Positions 24,338-39,200 of a stretch of 64,000 nt of DNA are shown here, piece after piece (the first letter of the stretch is position 1; each line of letters opens with the position of its first letter). Under the pieces are notes generated by a model. That model made no database searches, was not told the DNA's origin, and was given only the letters and a program-made list of their open reading frames with translations. Location: contig OX387602.1 in assembly GCA_947568835.1 (NCBI GenBank), positions 24,045,021 to 24,109,020 on the forward strand, in the 5' to 3' direction. The DNA is from Protonemura montana (taxonomy: Eukaryota; Arthropoda; Insecta; Plecoptera; Nemouridae). The translations under genes were made by a program, and so were the position numbers.

Positions 24338-26141
24338 ATGTACACTCTACTGCATGGGTTCTACAAGCACATAATACAGAAAGAAGAATACTGTGTGCTT
24401 ATCCTTGGTCTGGACAATGCTGGAAAGACGGTAAGGTGACACAGTTTGTGTCGGCTGGAATTTGTGTTCAACTCCTAACACATAACATTTACCAACAGAC
24501 GTACCTGGAAGCTGCCAAAACAAAGTTCTCTGTTGGCTACAAGCGAATAGCGCGAGTCACTACCACAGTGGGACTTAATATTGGCAAGATTGACCTGGCA
24601 GGAGTTAGCCTCAACTTCTGGGATCTTGGTGGGCAGCAAGAACTGCAAGCGCTGTGGGACAAGGTGGGTACTGCTATTTATAGGTGCCACTCTTTGAAAC
24701 CATAATTTCAGATCTTTCGTTTGATTTCCAGCCAACTCTTAATGAATATTTACTTGCAGTACTATGCTGAGTGCCATGCACTGGTCTATGTTGTCGACTC
24801 CTCTGACCGTGAACGCATAGATGAGTCTAAGGAAGCCTTTGGTAATTTTTTAAAATTCTTTGACAGCATTTATTGACATTGAAGTTCAAAGTATATCAAT
24901 ACTGAGTGATGTGCGTGTTATCTTATTTGAGGTAATTTAGATATAGTGACGAGTATAGGGAAGGGCAAATGAAGTGATCAGGATATACAAAAATAACAAA
25001 TTAAAATAACCATGATATTTCCACTGTGAATTTAACGTTTAAATTTTGGGTTTTGGGTAGACCGAATGATCAGCTCAGAGCTGGTGAGCGGAGTGCCGCT
25101 CCTTGTGCTGGCAAACAAGCAAGATGTATCGGAATGCATGGGCGTGCGAGAGGTGCGACCTGTGTTTCGGCGAAGCGCCACGCTCATTGGTCGCCGTGAC
25201 TGCCTCGTCATGCCGGTCTCCGCCCTCACCGGGTCAGTCATTTCAGAACAGTTTCACAACAGAAACTTTGTTTTGGAAGCATTTCCAAACTTATTATTTA
25301 AAAAAAAATGGTGTTAGGATGCTGAAAGTGGCATCATACATTTTTTTTTGTCAATTGTGGCCTATATTTTTGGATGAGCGTAGAAAACATAGCAGACTCA
25401 ATTTTACTACCCAGAAAAAATCTAACCTGTTTTTTGTGTTTGTTTGCACGCTACTGATTAAATGGCTAGACGGATAGATATTTAAAATCCATGGGCATAA
25501 AATTTCTTCAAATAAGCCGTTTTTTTTTATTTCAATTTATACAACATTTTTTTAAGTGTTTTTCAAAATTTGGAAACATATTAAATACCAAAACACGTAA
25601 TTAAACTTGACAAATCTGTTGACCACATTGAAATGTATCATGCTTATAAATTACAGACCAGTAAGTTGTAGCAGGGTTATTTTCAACGGTTTTTTTTAGG
25701 GAATTTTGGCAGTTTCTACGCCTTTTTCAACCGAGAATCATTCTAAAATATTTCTTTGCCACACATTTTAAAGAACCAAGTAAATTGTATTTGTTGCACT
25801 CTAAAAAGAGGATCAGTTAATCCTTCAATGCAGCTTTTTGGATTAAAGATATGTTTAATGTCATACTTAATGCCCCTAGTCTAATGGCATAAAATGAGGT
25901 TGTGTATTTTAGAATTTTGCTTTAGGTTGAAAAGAAAATGAAAATGAAACTGAAAAATCGTTCATCAGAAAATTGAATCTCTAGCTCCCTAAAAATTTTT
26001 TCAAAATAAGATAATCTACCTCACGTGGTAACGTCTGCATTTTTTTTCAGAGAGGGAATAGAGGAAGGCATGCGCTGGCTAGTCGAGAGCATCAAGCGTA
26101 ACAGCGAGCTGCGACCACCAAGAAATTCTGATGACTCCTAG
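24338..26141 (+). CDS. ARFRP1: ADP-ribosylation factor-related protein 1 (Golgi small GTPase)
   Basis: An Arf-like GTPase that acts at the trans-Golgi network and recruits ARL1 and golgin tethers. Five exons: 24338-24430, 24499-24663, 24760-24841, 25061-25232, 26051-26141; 603 nt, 200 aa (human 201). The P-loop GLDNAGKT is at 24-31, split from its final Thr by intron 1. Switch I TTTVGLNIG is at 52-60, WDLGGQ at 72-77, NKQD at 132-135, and SALTG follows. It begins Met-Tyr-Thr-Leu-Leu, lacking the Gly2 that other Arfs use for myristoylation; ARFRP1 is instead N-acetylated. The C-terminus reads RPPRNSDDS, close to the human end. The last intron (818 bases) is the longest. AP1G1, another trans-Golgi factor, lies just downstream on the same strand. 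Confidence 0.95.
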
Positions 26142-27209
26142 ATGAACTAGTCACGCCATTGCCGACTAATTTCTGTCGCATTGCTTTATTACCTACCTTA
26201 TCACCTGGCAAGATGGCTGCTATCTTATCAGTAACAGGGTGAGATATGACTTAAAGGAGTTGGTAAAATGGCCATCTGCTAGCAAAAGACAATGTGGGTG
26301 TTGGAGGAGCCTGAGCAAAGTGTGCTTCCACCAGAATTAAATCGCCGGTGAGTTCCGTGGGTTTGGCGAGCTAAATTTGCGTTGTCATTGTTCGCTTTGC
26401 CGAGTTAGTGCTATATATATCGGTGCATTAAATGTGTTACGCAACTTATCAGGAAAACACAGTCTGGTCTAAATTAGTTTCCAAGTGATGTAACCTGACC
26501 TGTTTGTATCCCTGTCGTTACTTCCTTTTTTTTTGTGCTGAATGATAAAACATTTTAATTACCTACTGCGGTCTTTTCTTGCATATTTAAAATGGGGAGC
26601 GCAGTTAAGAACAACTTTCAACCAATGGAAGATCCACAAAATCCCGCAGTGCTGCCAACCGGACTGTTAAATGTAAATCTTGACAGATTGCAATACAATC
26701 TAAGATGGAGTGTTAGGCTACGGTTTTCGCAATCATTCAGATTTATCGATGTATTTTAGCTCCAATTTTGTGAGGTGAAGCCGATACGGCGGCTTTTGTG
26801 ACTCTTCTTTCTTCTTGGCTATCAGATATCTGTGGAGAGCGCATCTTGCGTCTTCTGTGTGATTGAACAGCAGGTACGATCCGCGACAGGTAGCTGAGCC
26901 TGACCGGCCAGAGGTGACATGGCCACTTCCTGGTAGGCGTTGCTATTGCTAGTTCTAATTGTAGCTCGATCTAACCCCGTGTTTGTGTCAGCGTTCTGTA
27001 TTTCTACTGTCTAACCATCTGCGAGCAAGAGACAGTCGGCAGCGAGTTACGTGGAGCCAGCTATGAATCCCTCAGAGCACGGGTAACATAACCTCAGCAT
27101 GCCTCTTGTCTCCTACACTTACCTACTACCTGCTCGACTTATCGCTAACTATCGTGTGAATTGTGTCTCTAACCGCATGCTTTGTCTTAGGTTCAACCCG
27201 GCGTTTAAC
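26142..27209 (+). promoter_or_regulatory. ARFRP1 3'UTR and AP1G1 upstream region
   Basis: No coding exon is recognised. The first part is the ARFRP1 3'UTR. A 3' splice site (TTTGTCTTAG, ending 27190) just before the AP1G1 start implies at least one non-coding upstream AP1G1 exon in this interval. Confidence 0.45.
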
Positions 27210-30200
27210 ATGGCAGCCATCAAGCAGGTCATCAATGAAGCTGTTGAACGAGGTGACGAGAGTGCTTGTTATTATCTCTTTTTAATTGGATGTTGTATAA
27301 ACGATACCGAAACACCAATGCTCTTCCCATTCGCTACTGTGTTGATGCTTGTGATACTTGTCTGATTGACTGAGATAATAGTTGTATAAACTAGTCACTA
27401 AGGTCAAAGGATTTCTGAGTGGCGATCTCTTTGCAGCAGCTGACAATAAATTTCATGGCAACGTACACATACTTTATACTAAAAGTTCGCTCAATTTCTT
27501 AGATCTTTTTGGGGGTTCTCATTAAAAATTGCGTAGGATTTGTAAGCTAGAAAATGTAAACTCAATAAAACTCAACAATACACTTTTCAACTCATTAAAA
27601 TATTAAGCGTCACCCACCGTATGCTGATTCTTAGAATTTGTGTCTTCAGATATCCATCAAATCTTAGTTATGTATGAAACATTGTTTGGGTCCTTTGTAT
27701 GTTTTTACCTACCATATATTTTTGATAAAATGATTGCTTGATGGGGGATTAATTAATGTTTAGGGTTATTGATTTCCGAGGGGTTGCTGTATTTCAGTTC
27801 GAATGCCGACGCCTATGCGTTTGAGAGATCTGATCCGGCAGATCCGAGCGGCTCGAACAGCGGCCGAAGAACGAGCCGTCGTTAACAAGGAATGCGCCTA
27901 CATTCGTTCTACATTCCGCGAGGAGGACTCGGTTTGGAGGTAAAAACATCATCATCAACTTAAGCCTGACCAAGAGCAACCAAAAGAATAAAAAAATATA
28001 GGAAGCAAGGTTAACATGAGATTGGTTTGGAACCCTTAGATGCCGCAACATTGCCAAGCTGCTGTACATCCACATGCTGGGTTTCCCGGCCCACTTCGGT
28101 CAGCTTGAGTGCCTGAAGCTGATTGCGTCACCGCGTTTCACTGACAAACGCATTGGCTACCTCGGCGCAATGCTGCTGCTTGACGAACGCCAAGACGTCC
28201 ATTTGCTTATCACCAACTGCCTTAAAAAGCAAGTGAAACTGCCATCCTTGTTTTGAAATAAGTTTGTAATTTTGCCAAGCAAGAACTTCAGCATATAAAC
28301 ACCTCGTTTCTTATCACTGCCATCTTGACAGTGTACATGAGAGACATAAGAAACATGATGGCATGAGATGCCATCTAACATTTATTTATTGCTTGAATTG
28401 TATTAGGACAGATTCATAATTCCAATAGTTTCCATTTGTGATTGTCAAAATTTGCAGTTGTCTCATTTGTTTGCCATTGCTGCCTTATTTTGCAAAACAT
28501 TTTATGAACAGAGGTTGTTTGGTGTTCTATACCCCCAAAAAAAATAAAATCTACTCAGTTAAAAAGCACTTGCAATGATGGGCCACTGACTGCAGCTAAC
28601 CAGGTATTACCAATGCTCTAACGTTCCAACCTTCCATGCATCTACAGTGACCTGGGCAGCAGCACGCAGTTTGTGGTTGGGCTTGCCCTGTGCACGCTGG
28701 CGGCAATTGCGTCTCCCGAGATGTCGCGGGATCTAGCCGCAGAAGTGGAGCGGCTCATCAAGTCGCCCAACGCGTACATCCGCAAGAAGGCAGCCCTCTG
28801 CGCTTTCCGAATAATCAAGAAGGTAGAAACCAAGCTACTAAATAACCAAGAATGTTTGCTGTTACTATTTCTAGATGAGCATAGTGAGTTGCACAGCAAA
28901 TGAGGCCAGTATTTGCGACATTTGCACACAACACTCAAAGTTATTAGCTGCTAACTGATTTGGTTATTGCTTGCTAGGTACCCGAATTGATGGAGATCTT
29001 CCTTCCGGCCACTCGAAGCTTACTCTCGGAAAAGAACCATGGCGTGCTGGTCACGGGGGTTACGCTCATCACGGAGATGTGCGACTCCAGTCCAGATACA
29101 TTGCAGCACTTCAAGAAGGTGATGCAAAAGACGTTACTGTACTTAAAACACAAGCATCAAAGTCTCTTTAGACCAAAGTCCTTCCAGCTCACATAACCAA
29201 CCTATGCTAAGTTGAGCCATGGTACATTGACCAGTACTCTATTATATAGGCTAGGTAACAAAGACATGACAAAACATCATTTTCAGGATAAGAACCACTA
29301 AAAATGGCTGACATAGTCTTTGGCAACTTAAAAGGTTTTGTGTTGGCCACAAGTACTCGTCTTCTAGTCATTAAAAAATACTAGATCCTCTTTTTTGGTT
29401 AGAAACGTAACACGTAACCAAATGCCGGAATGGTAGGGGAGCGTAAAAAATTTAGATTTAATCACTAGACAAGCCTGCAGCCCCTGCTAACCAGGCAACA
29501 ATCTCTCAACTAAAATGTTCACAACAACACTGCACTTACCACGTTCACAGAGCTTCAAGGCATAACCATAAAGTAGTCTGCCAACAGGTTAGTGTGCAGG
29601 TCACCCAGTGTCAGTTTGATTAACATATTTCCTGATTCCCTTACCTCCTTTATTGCTACGGCAAATTAGTGCAATCCAGTAAAGTGATGTTAACAAGATA
29701 CGAGTTAGCTAACAGGTTGTTTTGTTTTGAGCAGGATCCCGGCCACCAGGAGGTAATGTAGCGCTCTTTTGTTTCTAGCTCTGTGTTGCGCTTGCATGCC
29801 ATCGCATGCGCATGTACACTGTGTGCATTGCTCATAGGACCTCCTTAATCTCGATGAGGGTTTGCAACTGCCAAATGCACTTTAAACAAATGTGCCACTT
29901 CCTGTGTTGCACAAGTACTTTGGCAACTGGACCCCTTTTCTGTATTTTTTTTCAGTGGAATGAAGTGAAAAGAGATAAAATAGGCTAACTTTTTCCAATG
30001 CTAAAAATTGAACAAATGGACGCTTCCCAACCCACATTCCATTCCTCTGGAAATAAGTTACAGAATAGGGGTCCACTTCGAGGTGCCAATGTTCCACCTT
30101 GAACAAATTAGCACCAAGCCTGAAAATTCTAGATATATATTCTAGGTCCATAATCTATATGTGGATTAGCAGCTATGAAGTGTACTTCATACTTTAGCAC

Positions 30201-33200
30201 CATGTCCTGTGGGCCTCAGGTTTTGTGGCTAGGTTGCATTGCAGTAATATTCTTGCCGTGAAGTGGCAGGGATCCGTGTTGTCCTCGTATTTAAACTTGA
30301 ATATCCTAGTCTGTGTTTTACTCTACATTTTGGTAGAAGCAGGAAACTTGATGAGATGTATTTTACAGTATGAATTATGATGTAAACTTTTAGCCAGTGA
30401 AATGGTTCCTTACATCTTGGCAGATTTAAGCCAGAGAAGTAGATAGACAGGTCCTGAAATGTATAAACTTTTTTTGTCATCGGAGACAAAATTGCGTACT
30501 ATGCGTTTATAAAAACAATTCTTATGGCATTGCATATTTTGTTTTTGTATATAAATAACTTGCCTCTGTGGCTTAGTTTGTACACATTTGTATTTTTCTG
30601 CGTGATTTTGCTAATCGCTTTTCCAGACGGCAGTATCTCACTGACTGGCTGGTTGTCAATTTCAGATCGTTCCAAACTTGGTGCGAATTCTGAAGAACCT
30701 CATCCTGGCTGGATACAGTCCAGAGCACGATGTGTCGGGAGTCTCCGACCCTTTCCTCCAGGTCAGGCTAAGCTAATCAAACTAAGCTTTCGTTATGCCT
30801 GAAATGCTCTCTATAAAAATCAAACTTCAATTTTGAAAATTTCAGAGAAACAGAAAAATGATTTAAATAATTTGCTGTGAATCTGCTATCTGGCCTTAAA
30901 AGGAAATTTAGATCTACAGAAAAGCACTCAATGAAGATAAGATATTATAAATAAAATGTACTATGAAGTGTTTTGGGAAATGTTTTAGTTCAGCCTATGG
31001 TGGTCATAGTGACAAGCCAAGAGTGTGCAGAGTATTCCCATCCCATTTTGGGCCATGCACTATGTTACACTCTGTTGCTTAATGCGTGGTTTGCTGTAGG
31101 TGAAGATCCTGCGTCTGTTGCGGCTGCTTGGGCGGAACGACCCAGAGGCGTCGGAAGCAATGAACGACATCTTAGCCCAGGTGGCCACCAACACTGAGAC
31201 ATCAAAGAACGTGGGCAACACCATCCTTTACGAGACAGTGCTCTCCATCATGGACATCCGCTCGGAGTCCGGCCTCAGGGTGAGTGACTAAAGTCAACAT
31301 CAAGGGAATCCGAACCCCAAACTGTGAAGACTTTCTCTTGCAAGCATCAACCATCATTGGGTCAGCTGATGATTTCATTTAATTACTATGAAAACTTTTA
31401 TACCGCATGTTGTGATCACCAAAAAGGAAGACATTTTATTTTTTTATTTTATTGATTTACAACTTGGGAGCAGATAAAAGTGCATATTGTAGGCCTCCGG
31501 TGGCTGAATAGTAATTATAAAGTGTTGGTTCAAGTGGTATATAATATTATTTAATGGAATGGAATAAGTATAGTAAGATGTAGTTAGCAAAGGTAGTGAG
31601 TTGCTTTTAGTTATTAGCCTTTAGCTCTCTCCTGAGTTCTTCGAAATCGTGAGCCGGCAGCTTGTTTCAAAGCCTGGAAGTCCGGCCAACAAACGAGTGG
31701 AGCCCGATGTCAAAGCAATACCGGGTCAGCTCTATCTTCCAGTGGTGGTCGTTCTTTCCCAGAAATTTGGCTGGGAGAGTTAGTCTTTTAATGTCGTTCC
31801 ATGCAGGTACTCCAGATAGGACTTTGTTGAGGCAGCGGAGTGTTGCTTGCCCTCTTCTGTTGGCCAAGAACTCCCATTCAAGGTCAGCCACAAGATGACT
31901 GAAGCTTACATGGGGACGCTGGGTCTTCCCATCCCAACGCTTGTGGTTTCTTGTGACATATCGAGCCGCCTTTCGTTGCACACTGTCTAACTGCTTGAGT
32001 TAGTGTGTTTTATGCGGGTCCCAGATACTGGAGCAGTATTCCAGTAGAGTCCGTATCAGGGACTGCTAGGCATGCGGCTTCACTTGTGTCGTGGTTCCTC
32101 AGAGGTTTTGCATAACAAAGTGGAGGTTTCTCATGGCTTTGGTGGTTGAGTAAGTAATATGCTCACTCCAGTCCAGCTTGAATGAGATATACCTACACTC
32201 CCAGATATTTGTAGGAGTTGCCGGTGGGGAGAGTCACTCCATTTAACGAGTACTTAGTTGCAAGATTCGCTGATTTAGCAAATCAGACAAAAACTGTTTT
32301 TGAAACGTTTATTTTCATAACATGCCGGGTTACCCAATTCTGAATTCGGTTTAGGTCTTCCTGGAGCTTCGCTTCATCGGGTTGCGAATTACCCGATATA
32401 TAATGCAGTCGTCTGCGAAAAGGTGGATTGACGAGTTGATACCGACAGTGTTGTCGTTAATAAACCCAACATATAGTGCTGGGCCGAGGACAGAGCCTTG
32501 GGGCAATCCTGACAGTACTGGTTGGCTTTGCGAGATGGTGGGTCCAACTTGGACTGATTGAGTTTGTTCTCAGAGAAATTCTTGAATCCACTGGACTACT
32601 CCTGTGGCAAGACCAATTGTGTTGAACTTGTCAATAAGGATGCTGTGCGGAACAATATCAAATGCCTTCGAAAAGTCGATCAGGATTGCATCGACTAGGT
32701 GGCCTTTATCGAGGTGCTCGGCCAACTCCTGAGAGAGTCCGGCGAGGGATGACTCCTGGACCTATGTTGGTGCACCGAGAGAGTGCCTGTTCTCTCCCAG
32801 GTACGGTGGATGTAGTTTGTCGGCAGGCGCTCCATGATTTTGCAGACAACTGAGGTTTTGCTTATAGGGCGATAATTTAAATGCTGGTTTTTAGACTCAT
32901 GTCTACTTGATTCATCCTGAGCACTAGTTTTAAGAAAAACTATTTTAAATGGGTTTTGAATGCTAATGGGAAATTTAGTTGTCCTTTACTTAGCATTCAA
33001 AACCTATTTCAAATAGTTTTTCTTAATATAAATGCTGATTGCGGTTTCCATTCTTGTAGATTGGAGTAATGACCGTAGATTTCCAGTCTGTGGGTAACTC
33101 GGTGTTAATAAGGGAGATACGGAAGAGAGTGGCAAGATAAGGAACGATTGCTGGAATAGAGAGTGTTAATAGCTGGACCGTAATGTTGTCGGGTCCTGAA

Positions 33201-36200
33201 GTGGTGTTCATCTTTAGATTCCTGAGAATACATTCTATTTCCTTGTAGCAAATTGCGACAGGTGAGTGGTTGGAATCGTCAGGGGTTTGTGTGCTTCTGG
33301 TGGCATGCTTGATGGACCTTGTGCTAGATGTTCCAATAAGGGATGAATGGTTTGCCCATTGAAAGGTTTAGTAAGAGGTTTGGTATGCTTTGCAAGATTG
33401 TAGTCTACATGTCAATATTATGGTCATCATAATTTTAGCATTATTTGGTTGTAAAAGAGTCTATTCTATGATAAGCTGTAACAAAGTGGACCAAGTTTAA
33501 GTTTGTGCTTCATTTAGGTGCTGGCGGTGAATATCTTAGGCCGGTTCCTGCTGAATAATGACAAGAACATCCGGTACGTGGCACTCAACACGCTGCTGCG
33601 CACCGTGCACGTTGACATGAGCGCCGTCCAACGCCACCGCTCCACTGTTCTCGAGTGTCTCAAGGTCAGCATGATACAGTGCTCCTTTTGTTTATTTTCT
33701 TTTGGCGCCACTCTGTTTTCTTTAACTTTAATATATTTTTTCATAAGTTTGATGCTCAATGCCCAGTTGATTTTGATGCTTTTTATAGCTGAAATATTTA
33801 AGGAAAGTTAATGAATAATATTTATGCTGTTAAGTAGTAGAGTAGCAAAAATAAAAGGTATAAATAAATAAATAAAATATATAAAAAAACCTCTTACCAA
33901 CAAAGTTATCTTGTTGGCAGAGATAATTGCAAGCACAATGGTATTTTAAAAGGGGAAAATGACACTCTGTTTATTATCACCTTTTGAAAGAACAATTAAA
34001 ATGTATATTACTAAAATTAAAATATTGACATGTAGGTATTTATCAGAAATTCTATTGCCATGCATCTTTTAGCCAAAGCATCAGTCATGAAATTTAGAGA
34101 AGTGTGGCTCGATTCCCCAGTGATGAACATTTCTTATAGATAAAAGCCAAAATGCGAAATATTGTGAATTTCCTCGCTCATTGCTCAGGATCCGGACGTT
34201 TCGATCCGGCGGCGCGCTTTGGAGCTGAGTTTTGCGCTGATCAATGGCAGCAACGTGCGTACAATGCTGAAGGAGCTACTGGCATTCCTTGACAAGGCCG
34301 ACCCCGAGTTTAAGGCGCAGGCGGCAAGTGGCGTCGTGCTGGCTGCTGAGAGGTTTGCGCCTGGCGCGCGCTGGCATCTGGACACTCTATTGCGCGTGCT
34401 AGTCGCAGTAAGTTGCTGCCAGCACCTGATTCTACCCTTGACCTGGTGGACCTCAGAATCTGTTAGCAGAGTTGGCCTTTTTTAAATCAATGCTTGGTTA
34501 GTTTGGCAATCATTTACTTCAGACTAATTTCTTAATAGCAACATGATACAGAATATAATTTTACTTAAATATTTGTCCCTACTCCCCATATCCTACACTT
34601 TCAAATCCTGGGTGCAATTTAGGTATATTCTACACATACTTTGTGTTTATTAACAATCAATACACTGCTGTACTTTTAGTTTTGAACCAATAAGCCAATC
34701 CAAGGAATGAATCCAAAATATTTGCATGTGTTTCTGTCCAAAGATGACAGAACCAAACATCATTGTATGCTAAGTAAATCTCATGTCCCACTTAAATTGC
34801 AGTCGACTCGCATCTACGTTCTTCTGAAGTATGGAGTGTATTAGCACGAAAAAAAAACAGAAATTTCGTGAATCGAAGTCATCAGAAAGCTATAGCCAGT
34901 TCGGAGAGCTCGACTATTCGCACTAAAAATTTTGTAAATTTTCAAGTATCGATGTCGTCAGAAAGAACTCGATCTGAATGAGCTGTGATTGGATGGACCA
35001 CCTCCCGGCGCCAAGCTCGTTTTTTAATTCCCACTAGTCACACCACTTTCTTGTTTAAATTGCAGAGATCAATTATTATAACCCCTCTTGCACCAGACAC
35101 AGCTACTCAAAGACTAAACAAGTACAACTCGCACAACCACCCACGAGGGTTTTACCCAGCAAACTGGCTGGGTTATGGTTATTCACATGTGTAGACGCAT
35201 TGTTTTGTTATTGCACTGAGAAGCGATGTTCCACAAAAAATTGTGTTATTTCGAACCAGTGGTTAGTTTGTAACAAAATAGGTGAATATTTTAAAAAGGT
35301 ACAATAAGATGCGCAATGATACCTCTGTCTAGTACATGACAATTTACGTGTGAATAGGTTTCGGACGTTTTCGATACACGAAAAGTTTACAAAAATTTCG
35401 TGCGAATAGGCCTGGCCTATTTTTTTTTTTGTTCTATCTTTGATAGGTGCAATTGCATTCATGGTTACAAGGTCAAAGACAGCTGCATCTTGCAACTTCA
35501 TTTTATTTACACATCAACTCAAGGACCGTCAGCAGTACTAATGTGCATGTTCTTCCTTAAGGCGGGGAACTATGTGCGCGACGACGTGGTGGCATGCGTG
35601 ATCCAGCTGGTCTCGGACTCCGCTGACCACCACGGCTACATGACGGCGGCACTATGGACGGCGCTGGCCAGTCAGCCGCTGGCTTCGCAGCCGCTGGCAC
35701 AGGTTGCCACGTGGGCAGTCGGCGAGTTTGGGGAACTACTGGTAGCTGATGACCCTCCAAAGGTGACTGTAGTACACGGGTAGCTCACCAAGGATGTTTA
35801 TATATTTGTTGTGTTTTTTTTTAAACAGTCACAGTTGGAGGCTTGGAGGCCAATTTTTTAATTGTTTTACTAGTCACAGTGTCATAGTTAATTTGGTCAA
35901 ATTCAAAACAGTTCTACAACTGAAGAGAATCTTTATAATGCAACCAAGTACATTTTTTTTGCCCACCCCTATCAAACGCTCCATTCAGCACATTTGACAA
36001 GCCTACCAGAGCATGCCTAAGGTGCCTCTGTAGTTTGTGACAAGGACAATTTGTTATATGTGCTAAACTTGTGTTGCAGGCAACGGAGGAGGATATCATC
36101 TCCGTTTTCCGTCTCATTCTGGGCAGCAACGAGAGCTCGCTGGTAACGAAGCAGTATGCGATACTGGCACTGGCTAAACTCAGCACGCGTCTACCCAACG

Positions 36201-39200
36201 CCAGCCTGTGAGTAACTTTTCTGCCGAAGTTACTTAAGATTTTTTCCTGAACAACTGCACCAACTTTACTTGCCTATACATCTACAATTAATAATGGTTT
36301 ATCATGCATTAAATGATAAAATTGCAGTTGGTACTTGTTTGTGGCTTGATAATTTTGAAATCCTTTGCTCTCATCTAGCTTCGTGTCTCATCTTAAGTCT
36401 GAAGTTTTAAAATAAACCTTTACTAACCTGTATTAACTTTTGCATGCTTCCAGTTAAATGTATACTTAAAAGGTTCCAGGCATGATGATTCTTGTAAGTC
36501 TTTTATGGTCAATGTAGCACATTTTAAGCTACCTGCAATCTAACTCCTTTGGTTACGTTGCAGTGAGATCCAGGCTGTTGTCAGCGGCTTTGGCTGCTCA
36601 CCGCACGTGGAGCTGCAGCAGCGTGGCGTGGAGTTTTCGCGCCTGTTTGGCAGCCACGCACACCTGCGGCCAGCGCTGCTGGAACGCATGCCACCGATGG
36701 AGGCAGCCGGACCGCGACGTTCCAATAGCGACGACATCGAGGCAGAGATCGTTGAGCCAGACTCCCCCACCGCCACACACGACACGGTATGCACATCACT
36801 CGACCAGACTTTTTGCGCTTAAGGTTCAGCTAGCATGATGGTTGGAGATGAACAGACGATGCATTTTGTCGACAGAGTGCGCTGCTTGACCTGCTGGCTC
36901 CCAGCAATGAGGTTGCTGCAACAGCGGCACCAGTGATGCCTTCGATGCCCAGTAACAACCAGGACTTGCTAGATCTTCTGGGACTGGACTTGGCAGGGCT
37001 GGAACCTCCTGCAGCACTAAGTGAGTTGCCTGTCAACCTTATTCAAGGGCCATTGATTTTGTCCTTAACAACCAGAATTAGACTCCTAACTTTATAGGCA
37101 GGGGCAAGAATTTTTCTGAATTTAAGATTCCAATTCCAATTTGGAAAAAATTATTCCAATTTAAGAGATATTTAGAGATCTTTAAAAAGTGAAATTCAAG
37201 CCCAGAACATCACGTGTCTGAGTGCAGGTCCTCTATGTCAGCATTTTGATTTACACAAAAGTTGGAGTTCATAATATTCATTAATATTCCGATTCCACAA
37301 AAATATTAATTCTTCTATTTCTGAATTATGACCCTTATATGAGAACAATTAAGTTGAAGATTTCTCACTACAATCATTTCATAGTAATCATTTTGTTTCC
37401 TATTCATTTAATTCTATGAGTTACTTTGTCTTCATCCCAAATCCCAATTATGATTCTAGATTTATGCCTGTTCTCATGGAACTCACTTTTTTCTGAGATT
37501 TCCATAGATTTTTTAAATAGCTCAGTATAACCTGAGATTTCACTTAATTATTTCTGGTGCGACCATTTGACCTTCAATTAGCATCCTTTGCCAAACTTAG
37601 CACCCAGATCCATCAAAGAGCATCTTGCTTGCAATCAGTGAAGCCTCCTTGCATTCTACCGGTTATATTTGCCCTCCCCTACAGCGGTGGCAAACAATGC
37701 TGAGGCTGCATCGGTGATGGCTTACGAAAAGCACGGCTTGCGCATCACACTGGCGACTCAGCGCAGCGGCGACGGAGAGGTGGAACTCACCATGACAGCC
37801 GCCAACACCAACGACTCCACTGTTACAGACTTCTTGTTCCAGGCAGCAGTGCCCAAGGTGAGACAATTGGGTACTAGAGGTGGGTGAGATTGCTCTCAAA
37901 GGTAGTGGAGATTTCCCTTTACATTTTCTCCCTTAATTTTTTTTTTTTTTTTATTGTTTGGTCGTTATCATGCTGTATGCTGTACCCAGATGCAATGTAT
38001 AACAGGACTCAAGACCCTCTCATAATTTACTACTTTCTTCTCTGTCTACAAGTGTAATACAAGTGCATAGTTTGCGGATTGTTTTGGTTTGAAGCATGCA
38101 CGGCGAGCTAGATTAGTGGGTTTCCCAAAGATCTTATCGCTGACCAAGAATAAACTGTGTTGTTTTTGAAATTTCGATATTTTTTATGAAGCCAATCAAT
38201 TGGTCTTGTTACTCAGATTTTAATTTAAAACTGAGAAACGAGAATTGGATCGTGCATAGACGATCAAACCGACCCAGCTTATTTCGTTATAACCACCGAC
38301 TCATACATCCATAATCTAACATGTCTCGACTTGATTTTTAGACAGTCAGTATTGGTTTTAAGGGATAAATATAATTCCTGACGACGGTTTCAATCCTCTG
38401 TCACTAGGTAACTGAAATTAGGACCTCACACTACTCTATCTCATTCCTAAGCCGTGTATTTAGCGGTTTCCGTGAAAAAAAAATAATAATAATACGATGC
38501 AGAGGGTACAGAAATAATTCCTGGGAACAACTTTCGCTCAAAATGACTTTATTTTTAGATAGCAACCTAGAGGAAGGTGTTGAGTATGTTTTATACAAAA
38601 TTGGTTCTTCTCTCTCTAGTCATGACTGTTATCAAAATTTAATAGTTCGTACTTTGAAAAACTTGATAACTTTATAGCAAAAATCAGCAGTGAGATTTTG
38701 CTTAAAATTATTTTTAGAGAATTCCTATCCTGCGAATGTTGTTAACTTTCAGATTTGACTAAAAAAAAATTGGAAATTTTTGTGTTCATTCTCATACGTA
38801 GTGTTTATCTAAAACGCCCTAATTTGGCCCTCAAATTTGGAGCAAATTCTTGTTTTCCCACAAGATTAACACAGAAAGCCTCTTGCATCCCTCATTTGCC
38901 TTCTCTCTTTAACTGAGGTTACTTAATGATTGTTTCTTTTCCAAAGAAAGGCATGTCAAATTTTATACACACTGATGAATGATGATGGCTAGAGCAGCCA
39001 ATCCTGAAGCTATTTGGTTTTGATTTAGCAAAGTCGATGGTCATAGGCTAAGCTAGAATATTATTGCTTTTGCAGACATTTTCACTGGTGATGCGGCCGC
39101 CATCTGGTTCGCTGATCGCAGCCGGTGCTCGCGTCACTCAACAGCTGGTCGTGAACAACCCAACGCGAGCAGCCCTCCGTTTACGCGTCCGTGTGTCTTT

